Shown here piece by piece: positions 26,901 through 38,645 of a DNA stretch of 64,000 nucleotides. Under the pieces are notes generated by a model. The model saw nothing but the letters and a program-made list of their open reading frames with translations, was not told the origin of the DNA and made no database searches. Source of the DNA: Dirofilaria immitis. Taxonomy: Eukaryota; Nematoda; Chromadorea; Rhabditida; Onchocercidae. The position numbers and the translations under genes are program-made. The stretch lies in contig JAKNDB010000098.1 in assembly GCA_024305405.1 (NCBI GenBank), forward strand, positions 558,001-622,000, given 5' to 3'. Each line of letters begins with the position of its first letter. Position 1 is the stretch's first letter.

Positions 26901-28757
26901 ATAAGGCTACTTAGGAATATATTTAAATCATTTTGAGCTTTTAAACAATCTTGAAAAAATATCACCATAAGGAAGCCATAAGAATGGTTACTAGATCATC
27001 ATTGATTTGGGACAGATCATATTTAAAATATTTTTTTGATAGAATAATATAAAAGATATAGTCTAACTGGCATAACATTCTTTATCATACTGCAAGTGGC
27101 TGACTAATTTGCTACTTGTATAGATACCAACAGGCCGAAATTAAAGTTTGGTCAAAATTATTGGTTATACTAAAAGTAGCAAGTATAGAATACATAGCAA
27201 AGCTCAGTAAAATAAAACTGGGTAATGATACTTCAATTACTGAAAAAGGAAAACTGAACTTAATGTTAAAAATTAAATCAATGACTTATCGTAATCGATG
27301 GATTTATAAAACATAGAAAAATAAACAAAGTTATTGTCCGCATCCGCTCATCAGTTAAGTTTCAAACGTAGAGTTTTTAGAAAAATGCTCAGGCGAGAAA
27401 CTTCTTTAGAAAAAATATTCAAATCAGAAATTTATTTGGGTAGATATATCTTTAACAATAAAATAAATCAGATAAGAAGAAACTTTGAAGTTGATAATTC
27501 ATAAAAACAGTTTAGTCTCATCCTCTGAAGGAAAGGATTTTATTCACAATAAACTGCTCTTAATTCAATAAAACAAAATATGTGTTACAACGGGAAAAAG
27601 AAATTCCATTTTCATTGAAAAAATGAGAAAATTTAGACGAAAAATAAACGACAATATGGTTTTATTTGAAATTTATTTTCGAAGGAAAGGATTTTATTTT
27701 CTTTATTATATGAGAATTGAAATGAATTTGCTTATTTTAGAAAGCTTTGTTCATTAGAATGGCCTTCTCAAAATGTTTAGCATTTTTAAAATAATATTGA
27801 AAGATAGAATCATTATTTGCTTTGACAAATGCGACAAATTTAAGACAATGTTGACATCAGTTTTAATAGAAAAATGTACTTTGATCTCTTTTTGAAATTG
27901 AACATAATGTTGCATTTGTATCGAGAAATATTTTATATCTTATATAAGATCAAATGATTAAAAGTTTCGAAATTAAAGCCGTATATTGGATAATACTTTA
28001 GAAACAAATTATCACTTATTAATAATTTCTTTCTTTCCAAATATTTTCTTTTCATTTGTGAGAAAAAAGAAGAATTCTAAAAATATTCTTATAATAGAGC
28101 AATAGCAAAAAATGAATCCGAATTGTTCAATACTTTTAATATTAATATTCATTAGATAGTATCTTTATCAAGATAAATGTTGAACTCTCAAAAGATATGA
28201 CTAACTATTTCAAAATACTAAGAAATTTCATTTATTTATTTCTTTTTCTGAAATTTTTAATCATTCTAAAATTCTTAGCTCTTTTTTTCGAAATTCTTGA
28301 TGTTAAGCTTAAAGTTCTAAATTTAAATTTCTTTGTGATAGAGTATATGGAATGAATAAACTTTTAAAGGAAATAATGCAGCACGCATAGAGCATCATAA
28401 ATTTACCTTTAAAAAGGATGCATAATGAAGTACTATGAAATAGAACAAAATAACAAATAAAATTAAGACGTATATTAATCTCTGCTATTATTTTCCTTTC
28501 AGATATAATATGCCAATATGAAGTGATTTATGATTATTGCATAAAAGAAAAAATAATTAGAAATAATAAAACTAATTTAATTTAAAAATTTATATCAATG
28601 AAATAAAAGATCTTTAAGTTAAAAAACTTATTTTTCCATTTTTCAAGTCCAAAGAATAAATTATTTCTGTTGATAAAGTCATCCGATTGAGCAAAATATT
28701 TTACATAAAAAATATGAAATTTGAGCAACTCATTTTAATAATAAATAATCGAATAAG

Positions 28758-28856
28758 TGACGTACTCGATAATGTTTAGGTGGTGACGTAAAAATAATCT
28801 ATATGTTGAAATTTGGGAAATCTGGTTAGTTTCCAAACATTCATTTGATGACGTCA
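28758..28856. promoter_or_regulatory. Cluster of three TGACGT (CRE-like) sites
   Basis: TGACGT occurs at 28,758-28,763 and 28,784-28,789, and the full palindrome TGACGTCA at 28,849-28,856, all within 100 bp. TGACGTCA is the consensus for CREB/ATF bZIP factors. Three such GC-containing hexamers so close together in AT-rich DNA suggest a promoter or enhancer next to the island that starts at 29,029. Confidence 0.4.
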
Positions 28857-29028
28857 ATCCTTGCTTACGGGAAATTCTTTATGTTTGGAAAAGGCTAATG
28901 TTAAAAATTCGTTGACCTTTGTTCTACGATTATTTAAATTAATCATTCAACTTTCAACTTTTTATCAATGTCTATAATTTATGCAAATTGAATTCGTGAT
29001 ATATATTTTTAAGTAAAAATATTGCAAA

Positions 29029-29470
29029 ATGAGTGAAATGGATGTCCTTATCAGTGGAAGCCGAAAGTATTGTATATATCAACAGATTAATCACTGTGGA
29101 TTTCATTATTACATGGGAGATGCCAGAGGAACAAGGGAAATCAAAGGATCAAATGGGTAGTAAAGTCAAAAGCTTTAGAATGGGTAAATTTCGCTCCAGT
29201 AGGTCAGTGTATCAGTTCAGTCACTTCGATAAGTAACGACAGTTTGGTTTCACCATCGATAGCTTCACCACATTTTGGTTCAGCAACCGTCTTTAACACT
29301 ATAGCAGAATAAGAGAGACAATGGGAAGCGCGGTACGGTGGAAGAGTAGCAGCAAAGATTACGACACTCTGCTAATATCCAAGCTATTGTTGGTATCCTT
29401 TGTTCTTTTACGGTTATATTATTTTTTAATTAGTACCGTTGTTTTCACGCAGTTTACAATCATTGTATAA
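29029..29470 (+). CDS. Possible coding island or first exon, frame unresolved
   Basis: This stretch is less AT-rich than its surroundings. Three overlapping plus frames look partly protein-like. Frame A starts at ATG 29029 (MSEMDVLISGSRKYC, then FHYYMGDARGTREIKG) and stops at TAG 29158. Frame B runs from 29157 to TAA 29310 with a Ser-rich segment including VTSISNDSLVSPSIAS, then stays open to 29375 (ERQWEARYGG). Adding one G to the GGG at 29,155-29,157 would join A to B. Frame C has ATG 29321 (MGSAVRWKSSSKDYD) and then a membrane-like stretch up to TAA 29468. It may be a first exon or transcript leader of a long-intron gene, or a relic. I do not recognise a product. Confidence 0.3.
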
Positions 29471-30230
29471 GCGCAATATTGTGTTGTAACATTTTAAAAC
29501 TCAATATAGCCTATTGTTGATTTAGCCAGTTACAATAAGAAAACGATTAATAATTTAATTAACAGTAAACAAAGAAGAAGATTCTGTCCCGTAATTCTGA
29601 AAAGAAATGAAGGAAACACTTCTAATTAATCATAGTAAAGCATTTGAAAATGTCTAAATCATAAAATTTTAAAACTTCGCTAATTAAAAAAATTTTTATT
29701 ATGAATTACGTGTATTTCCTTTACATCAACGAAGAAGTGCAAAATACATGAAATTCATGATTTATCGCAGTTGGCTGATTAAAACTTAAATAATCAAGCT
29801 CAATTCATTTTCTGCATCATAAAGAAAATAACTCTTAATTTTCAATAGAGATTATAACGATTACAAAGATTTTTGCCTTGAAATTTAAAATAGCAAAATG
29901 AATCTTTCTTAATTTGTTAATCCATGATTTTATTTCGTTTCACCTATTCACTTATTTTCATCTAATTTCATTCCATTTTAACTTGAATTAAATGAATGAA
30001 ATGGATTGCATCATGGCTTCATCCCAATATTTACTTCTTTTTCAAGCATAACATAATTTTGTTTGGATTAAAAATGTTGTTAAGATTATCAATGATTATG
30101 CGGAATTATTATACAAGTGATATATAATTTTTTCCTTAAATTGCTGCTATCGCTAACATTTGAAATGATATGATCTATCATTTTACCAGTCTTAGAAAGC
30201 CATACATTTAAGAAATTAAAAATTTGCAAA

Positions 30231-30450
30231 TTACAAATGAGATGCTTGAGAAATTGTAAGTTTTTTTTTTAAATTATAAATGAGATATTTGAAGAAAAGT
30301 TTGCAGATTAAAATATTTGACGGATTGCAAGTTTTTATTATAATCACAAATGAGAGCTCATAAATTTGCATACACAAGTGGTATGTCTAAAAGAATACAT
30401 GCTTGTAAACTACAACAAATTACAAATGGGATGTTTGAGAGATTAAAAGT
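30231..30450 (+). repeat. Degenerate tandem repeat
   Basis: Variants of aattacaaatgagat followed by tttgagaaatt and a caagttt-like segment recur about four times, at roughly 60-bp intervals with gaps. Copies are diverged. Confidence 0.55.
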
Positions 30451-33400
30451 TTGTAATGTACAATGAAGTCATTCAAATATTATAACAAAGTGATGAAAAA
30501 CAAATAGACAAGCAACGATTAAAGCAATTTAAGATTAACTGAAATAAATAGTATTTCGTGGCTGTTAATATATTAAATTAAGTTGTTATTTAATGCAGTC
30601 AATCTATCCGACCATATCGATGATTCACATACCAAACAACTGTTAGGTAATCCGGTGATTCTTTGTTATGAAAAACTGAAATAATTATGATTACCACAGA
30701 AAACTTTATATGATATGACGTATTCATATTTTGTTTATCTCATATGCCTGGCAATTTCTGAATTTTTGAAATTTCGAGTTGTTGAAAAGTCGAGATTTAC
30801 AAAACTTACTTGCTGATGAATTCATAAATTCTTTTTAACTTTTTTGTTTCTCGCCAACCTCTTAGTTTTGTTAAATGTTTTTAATTTTTAGAATGAAGTA
30901 AATTTCTATCGCAAAATTTTATTTATTGTTCCAGAATTATTCAAATTTCTGAAATTTTTGAAGAGATGAAAAATATTGCGTGACTATTTCCAACAAAAAT
31001 GTCGTCATATAATGGTGATACATCTGCGGTACTAATTCATTTATTCTTTATAAAATAATGTCAAAACAATTCAGAATTTACATCAAATATGATCTTAAAT
31101 TCTTCGTAAGTAATTTGATAGTAATAAATTGAAGTGGGACTGATTGAACAAAATTTCAAATTAAAAAATCGTCATGATCGTCTATGAGAGCGAGATATAT
31201 CTCATTTATAAATAGATTAAATTTGAAAATTTTAATTCCGAAATTTGGTTTCAATTTTTATATTATTTAACTTTGACCGGTGAAATATTTACTAAAAACA
31301 TGAAAAAGAGGATTATACTTAAAGCTTGGAAATAAACTTGTTTATGATATTTCTTTTTATTAAATGTAAACTTGTTTTTGATTTTTTTTTTAAATATAAA
31401 CTTGTTTTTGACATTTAAAAAAGAAAGTCCTTAACTGAAGGAAAAGTAAAATGTCATTTGTCATATTTATGAATGTATATAACTAACTAATTTATGAATG
31501 ATGATTAAACCGGTAAACATTTTTTTTTATTGAACATTTTTGAAATGAAATAGGACCATCACATAGAAATGAAACGAATTTCAAATGAGAAAGAGAAGGA
31601 GAGAGAGGAAAGGGAGAGAGAGAAAAAAGTTATAGCATTTTCAATTTATTTGTCACTTCTTTTCTGATATTAACAGTGCAGAACTGGTTTCTATTTCATT
31701 TAGCATTTTAATTTGTTTCCGTTACTTTATCGCTGTAAAAAAGGAAAAAAAACCTTGACATAAAAAAATAATTTTGCGAAAAAATGCAATTATTAAAATA
31801 GGAAAATATTACCTTTTTTTAAAGTTGAAATAAATTAAAAATTACGTAATAATTGAAATGGGAAATAAATGATTGAAAGTAAAGATATCTGAAAAAAAGT
31901 TAATAAATGAAGAAAAAGAAAAAATTTTCGAAAAATATGGTATGGAAAAAAGTTGGTGAAATAAAATTTTTGAAAGATGTCAAAAAATAATTCCATTGCC
32001 AAATTGATAAAAAAAAACATAAAAAAGGATTTCATTCTATCGTATTATGAATAATAAACATTTTGATCTATTTCGAAATTAATTAGTCAAACCAGTTTAA
32101 TTCTATCAGATTAATGGTCAAAATCTCAATTATTTCTCTCGTCAAATTGTAAAGGCAATAGCCGTGATGAAAGAAAAAAATTGCTATTTCTGATAAATTA
32201 TTGATTAGTTAAGCGAATTAACTTTCAATAAATCTTAATTTGTTTCACTACGTTAACTTATCATATGGCTGAATCATTTTTTAATGTTGAAACTTTTACG
32301 GTAAATATCTCACACAGAATATAATTATTGCTAGTAGAAAATATGGAAGTTTTATTTTAAAATCTCAAATTTAATAAAATATAAAACAAAATAGGATATG
32401 ATGTGGTGAATTAAATTAAAATTGTTATGATCAACACCTGTTTCTAATTATTACAGAATGATAATGAAGATATATTTATTAATGAATAATAATAATAAAA
32501 AAAAGGTAAGCCAAGAAGAAATCAATAGAATTAATAAAATTGAATTTCGAAATATATTTTGAAACTTATTCGACAACAGATGAAAGATGATGACCGATGA
32601 TGCGAATTGAACCAATGAAGGGCGATTAATAATAACTAAAATTTGAAAAATTGGACGGACAATTTAAGGGTGACACAATCAATTATTCCTTTCAACCTTC
32701 TTCGTCTTCTTCTTCCTCTCTACACTAATTAAATATCAGTAAATGTCAAATTATGAAAAGTTGTCGAATGAAAATTGCAAAAATTTAGTATGCTTTTGTA
32801 AGTAAATAGGAAAAGCTTCTGATTGAGTTTTAGAACTTTTAGAAATTCAATTACATTAACATTTATGGGAAAAGAAAATTTCTGCAAAAACTTTTCGTTT
32901 TCCACTTGTCAAACATCAATGATATATTGAAATAATCAAATATTTGTCGAATAAAATTTAAAATACAAAATTTAAATTAAATTTTAAAACGAAGCAAATG
33001 TAGTTTGAATAATAAAATTACATTGTTTAAAAAATAAACGGACACTGTTTTCAGGAATATTTTAGCGATTTTTATAGTTGTTGTTTGCGTAAACATCAAA
33101 GTTTTAAGAAAAACTAAGTCATCTTGTACCAGGAAATTTAGTATTATCCTCTTATTTCTTTGCTTTTTGTCAAATTATACTTTTGAGACTTTTTTTCGTT
33201 CTAAAAGTTTCAAGTCGTTTTAATGATGAAGAAAGAAGATAAAGAATTTTTATTAATAGGAAAAGAAAAAGAAAAGGATATACAAAGAAGTGATATGGCA
33301 AAAATGATCTTGGAACATTTGTTGAGAATTCTTTTTCAAGTTTAAAAAAGAAGAGACTGGAAGGCTCAATTAAATTTCAAGATTGATGATTGAAATCCTA

Positions 33401-33484
33401 CTAATGCCTTACCTCAACCATTACATGGTATGGTTATCGAGAATTTCATATATTATTACATCTTCTTTCATAAAATAGTCATTC

Positions 33485-33810
33485 TTCCGACAAATCAATA
33501 AATTATCATATCTTTTTCTAAAGGCTTTATAAACATCTTTTTCTAAAGGCTTTATAAACTTGATTAAATAAATTTAATAAAATATTGCCTTTTTCCATGA
33601 ACTAACACTCTTCTTCTATATATCATAAACTTGGTTGACCAAGCTTAGTAAAATGATCATATCTTTTAACATAAACCAATAAATTGGTATTATCCTTTAC
33701 AAACTTGGTTAAACAAACTTGATAAATAGTACTTTTCACAAATCAATAAATTGTCTCTTCTTCTATTACAAACCATAAAATTTGATTAAATCAACTTGGC
33801 AAATAGAGCA
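33485..33810 (+). repeat. Tandem repeat array including a perfect 25-bp duplication
   Basis: A perfect tandem pair of 25 bp (starting atctttttctaaaggcttta) occupies 33,510-33,534 and 33,535-33,559. Around it, caaatcaataaatt and aaacttggttaaacaaactt variants recur about every 80 bp to 33,800. Confidence 0.7.
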
Positions 33811-36146
33811 GAAAATCGTTTTACTATTATTGTATAAAAACTGTGGATAAAATAAAATGAAAAATTTCAATAAATTTCATCAATAATATGAATTGAAATT
33901 AAAATTTTTATTTCGATTTGATATATGTAATTATGAATCACAAAATTTACTTAATCTTATGACCATATTATAGTCCACAATATGGAAGGGAAGAAGATTA
34001 TCTGGAACAGGTAAATATAACAAATACTGAAAGATGAAACAGGCAAAATTGAAATTGTATATAAAAAAATTGAATTAAATTGATTTTTGTCCTTTACCTG
34101 CTCTTTTCTCTGTTCCGAAATAAACATTATTATGCTCTTTTTATTTTTCATTTATTATATTTCATGTTTTAAATAAATGTGAAATTCATATTCGATTGTT
34201 CATATTTTACTATTATAAATAAATACCTATCATCAAACCAATATATATTGCTTTATTCTAGTATCTAAAATAAATGTAAACAATAAAATATAAATAATTT
34301 TTCTTGAAAAATATAAATAAAACCTTGCTAAAATTTTGACGCTAAAACTTCAAATTTGCGAAAATATAATTGAGCAGAAAAAAATGAATAAATAAACAAT
34401 CACAAATTATTATCAAAATTTTATCAAAACAATACTTATGATCAGATTATAAGTTAAATTATTTCATTATAAGTTTTTTTGAATTTGAAAAAATTCGATT
34501 TGTTTGTTTATTTGAAATGATAATATTTAATGTAACCTAGTAATATTTTCATCCAATGTCAATTTTTCAATAAATAAATAATTTTTCTCGACTTTTTCGC
34601 TATTATTAAGGAGTGTAAAAATCCCACTATGCTATAAGATTATCCAATCTCGATTGTTATTGAATTAATGAAGTATGCAGTTTCCGAGTTTTCGAATAAT
34701 GCGTAAATTATATTATGATTTAATTTGTTGCTTCTGAGAAAAGAAATAAACAAACAAATTCAAATAAATATTTGTAATATCATAAATAAAAATGAAAAAA
34801 TTCGTGTAAATATTAATAGTCTCAATAACAAAGATTAATAAAATTTTATAAAATATTTTAGTTTTCACTTTTTTGAAATATTAAAAATTTATTTTTGCAT
34901 TGGATGACCAAAAATCATTGATTCGAGAACATAAAGTTTAATTTAAGTAATCAAAATTTATTGATTCGAGAATGAAATTTTATATAAAACTAAGAAAATA
35001 ATAATTGATTTTAGATTTATTTTTTAAACATATATATTTGCAATATTTTCTTTTATTTTTCGTTTTATTTTGCAAAATTGTTTTGGTACATAAAATAATA
35101 AAATATTAACAAAAATTGCAAATAATTTTGAAATGAGCAATTTTTTTGCATAATTTAAAAAAAATTTTCATTTTTCAGTAATAAAACTATTAAAATTAAT
35201 TGTCATTTTAATTAACAGAAAAAATGATTCACCAACTAATTGAAATAAGTATTTTTGTAAAAAACAAAAAAAGTTAGATTGTTTATTTTTAAAAAAAAGA
35301 ATGGAATAACTTTCGTCAAACATTTTGCCAATGAACATTTTTTCTCAATTAATAATTTTTAATGAAGTAAATTTGTATATTTTAATATTATTTGTTTAAT
35401 TATTAGCTATCATAATAATGGCAAAAAAATTTTTTCGATTGCTCGTTAACAGTAAAAGTTAACCTAATACTAATATTAAAAGAAATAAGAAATGATTTCA
35501 TGATTTGATTGTTATCATAGCAAATCATAGTGATAAATATGTATCATAACAAATTACAACAACTTCACATCCTTCTATTAATTATAATTCAATAAGTACA
35601 AATCTGACGGCAAATCAAATTATTCGTATCGAAAAATGAATTAATTAAAATAGTGAAAACATTTTATATACTACCAAAAATTTCATAATAATTTTTTGAA
35701 ACACTCATTTTCTCGTGAATTGATTGATTAATTAGTCATTCGTTCTCGAATCGCTTTTCACGTTAAAATTTTGCACTATTATACATCAACATTTGAAATT
35801 GTTTGCATAAACAATTTTATGATGTATTTTAAATGGTTTGAAATGCTCGAAATTTTGAAATGAAAAGTTTGAAATATTTCTTACCAAAAATAGAAAGAAT
35901 TGTCAAAAAATAACAATTCTGTGATATTTTCTGTAAACAATAATATTAGAAGAAGAAAGTTTAAAATTGAAGATAATACGAATTATTTAAAATTAAAAAT
36001 TAATTTTCATTTCGTTTTTTCTGCCAATTTTTCTTCAATTTCTAGTTTTTTTGTCTTATCATCGTTTACTGCAATTGTTTATATTAATGTAATTTGATTA
36101 AATATTATAAATTTATGAAATCTTTAAGAAAAAAATTCGAAGCATT

Positions 36147-36186
36147 TTTATCAATGAAATATTTGATCAAATATTTCATTGATAAA
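36147..36186. repeat. Perfect 40-bp palindrome
   Basis: The sequence starts tttatcaatgaaatatttga and its second 20 bases are the exact reverse complement, with TGATCA at the centre and no spacer. The symmetry breaks immediately outside (T opposite T). It could form a cruciform or hairpin. It lies in non-coding DNA. Confidence 0.95.
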
Positions 36187-36842
36187 TTATTGAAAAAGAA
36201 TTATTGTCAAGTTAAAGATCAAAAACAAGAGCATATCAAATAATTAGAATAAAAATGCATTCATTACCCTCTTCTCCTAAATTTTCAATGAGCAAGAAAA
36301 TCAATAACCGATCTGTTAAAATCAAAAATTTCACACATAAACTGTAATGCTATAATCATATAGAAATTAAAAATTTTCTATCTCACATGAGATGAAAACT
36401 TTTACGCTTATCATATTAACATTTAACTAAAAATATTTTTTACTTTTTCCCAAATTTTAATTAATTTCAAAAATTTTAAATGAAAAAAAGGACCATTCGT
36501 GATATAAACTTTATCAATTTATTTTGGTTTCTTTTTTTGATAAAATTTACGAATTTTCCTAAGAAATATTTCAACGATACAAAATATTGCATGCGTAAAT
36601 TTTCATTAATAGAAAATAAATTTTGATTAAGCTTTTTGATTTATAATTTATCAAATTTATCCCAATTAATCGTAATTTAATCATTATTAGTTATCAGTAT
36701 CAATTACTGAATTTTTATATAATTGCACAAAAATTTTCTCATTACTCAAGATTAAATGTATCGCTTTGATTCTTTATTTTTTTGAAAATTAATTAAGGTT
36801 TGAAATGAGTGATAATTTTAATGATAATGTTTTTTGAATGTG

Positions 36843-37440
36843 TAAATTCTAACTATATAAAGTTATGAAACGATCATTGATGTGCTTATAGAGATTCTGA
36901 CTACATAAAGATAAGAATCAAAGAAAGAAATCAGGCTTCATCTCACGGTAATCCTTGAATATGGAATTTTAAATAAATTTGAAAACATCCGGGACACGTA
37001 TAGAATCTAAAGACGTATAATTACAAAGTTATGCGTTAAAATATTGCATTATTGTCAAAGCAGTGATATTCAACGAGTATTGAAAGTTCATCATGAAGGA
37101 TATTTGAGATTTAGAAAATAGTAAAGCATAATGGGCATTTACATATCCTTTACTACTTAATTTCAGCTTACGGTAGATTGTTTATGGTCAGAAAATTATT
37201 ATTAATTAGAAATTGTTATTAGAATATTTCGATGATTCTACAATGATTATTAGAATTATTGAATTAGTAAGTAAATTTATGAATTAACTAACCATTTGTG
37301 AAGATATGGAATTCTGAGTACTTAAAAATTATGATTCAATATTTCACGTATATATGAGATTCTGAGTACATAAAAAAATTACGAAACAGCCATTTATATA
37401 CATGTGAGATTATAATATGTTGTGAATTAAAATGAACAAC
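36843..37440 (+). repeat. Dispersed copies of an attctgagtacataaa motif
   Basis: Related copies begin at about 36,845 (aaattctaactatataaag), 36,892 (agattctgactacataaaga), 37,309 (ggaattctgagtacttaaaa) and 37,358 (gagattctgagtacataaaa). They are followed by diverged sequence such as ttacgaaacagccattta. The two pairs are spaced about 48 bp internally and lie about 420 bp apart, which suggests duplication of a pair. Confidence 0.6.
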
Positions 37441-37501
37441 TATACGACATTTGAAATATATTTATGATTAAAATATTAATATGTTAGTAGCATGACGTAA
37501 A

Positions 37502-37615
37502 ATGACGACAATATTGCTCTATGCTTTCGCAGTGCTTCTGATAATTCATCATTGTTGCTCTTTCAGGGATTATGTTTTCAAGAATGCCAAGGATATGCAT
37601 TTTCTCGACAAATAG
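37502..37615 (+). CDS. Short signal-peptide ORF, 37 aa
   Basis: An ATG opens 37 codons ending in TAG: a hydrophobic leader MTTILLYAFAVLLIIHHCCS followed by FRDYVFKNAKDMHFLDK. The leader has the shape of a secretory signal peptide, with small residues before a likely cleavage point. The tail could be a short secreted peptide or the start of an exon whose donor or frame I cannot see. No dibasic cleavage sites or homologous family are recognised. Confidence 0.3.
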   Translation: MTTILLYAFAVLLIIHHCCSFRDYVFKNAKDMHFLDK

Positions 37616-38538
37616 CTCTTCTGATCAATATTAAATATGTTATCGCGATCATAATAAATATATTATAATTGCGATTGAATTTGAGATCATATTTGTTAGC
37701 TTAATAGCTAATTTGACTCTTTTATTAATGAGCCAAATTGGAATCATAAGGAATTTCACTAAGTTTTAACGGTTTTTCTTTTTTCTTTGCTTTTAGCAAT
37801 TTTAAATTACTAGCCAAAAATAGTATTAAATTATTAGGCTTATTAGGCCAATAACGCCTTGTTCAAATGAATTTTGTATTTGTAGTATGAATGATATAAT
37901 TATGTTTGGTTTAATTTTATAAAAGTTTAAAGGACATGATGTAAATTCATTCTATATTGTCAAATAGAATTAGTTGTATTTAACTTGAAGATCGACATTT
38001 CTCAAATCAGTTATTTGTTTAACGTTTAACAATGATCTATTTAATTAGCAATAATAAATGACATGAACTTTCAAAGCTCACACATCAATCTGATTGCGAT
38101 CAATTTTTTTGAAAAGAAAAAAATTGATTGCTTTCTAAGATTATTATGATAAATCTTATCAGAAAAACTTAAAGTTACTACAAATTAAATATCATAATCA
38201 TTATTTCAAAATTTTTAAAAAAGTGTCATTTTCAAATACAACATTAATTTAATAGGGCAAAATTTAAATAAACGAGCATTTCAATAAATTCAACAATTTG
38301 ATAAATTTTGGAATGGATATCCATGGAATTCAAATATTTCTTGTTGCTGTATGATTTATTGATTTATTATTTTCATTATTTTAAAATTGTTACTTTTTCT
38401 ATGAACTTCTATTTCTAATAGTATGCATTAATTTTTATAAAATATTTTCGATGGTTAAATATGCATATATTTTGAATTTGAATTTAGAAAAAATATGATA
38501 TCTTAGTCTTGAATTTTATATAAAATATATGACATCTT

Positions 38539-38566
38539 AATTCAAATTTTATATAAAATTTGAATT
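38539..38566. repeat. Perfect 28-bp palindrome
   Basis: The palindrome starts aattcaaattttat and its second 14 bases are the exact reverse complement, centred on a TATA core with no spacer. It lies about 80 bp beyond the 3' end of the ML-domain gene. Confidence 0.9.
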
Positions 38567-38630
38567 CAGATAAATCATTAAAAAGATCTATTATATAGTT
38601 TAACTATAGCAACAAGAAAATTTCCACTTC

Positions 38631-38636
38631 TTTATT
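38631..38636 (-). terminator. AATAAA poly(A) signal of the ML-domain gene
   Basis: On the minus strand AATAAA occurs about 10 bases after the TAA stop at 38,646. Position and orientation fit 3'-end formation for this gene. Confidence 0.5.
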
Positions 38637-38645
38637 TAATATCAT

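Larger units (their letters stand above)
18435..28740. other. Gene-poor AT-rich region
   Basis: No convincing exon series was found on either strand over about 10 kb. It contains the second copy of the 200-bp repeat, a local repeat cluster near 19.8 kb, a run of T at 19,363-19,380, and a pyrimidine tract near 23,440-23,485. Open frames here are short, lack start and splice context, and are rich in Phe, Lys, Ile and Asn as expected from AT-rich noise. Confidence 0.4.
29471..37501. other. Gene-poor AT-rich region with degenerate repeats
   Basis: No exon series was recognised over 8 kb. The region holds degenerate repeats at 30.2-30.45, 33.5-33.8 and 36.8-37.4 kb, a purine tract at about 31,588-31,627, and a perfect 40-bp palindrome at 36,147-36,186. 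Some of it could be long introns of the candidate exon at 29 kb, but I found no matching downstream exons. Confidence 0.4.

Noticed and set aside
31588..31627. GA-rich tract as a regulatory element
   Set aside because: It is a simple purine microsatellite with no gene next to it.
37561..37640. Frame reading GLCFQECQGYAFSRQ after tttcag, resembling a Cys-containing domain
   Set aside because: The same bases encode the better-supported signal-peptide ORF from ATG 37502, and the Cys pattern is too short to assign to a family.
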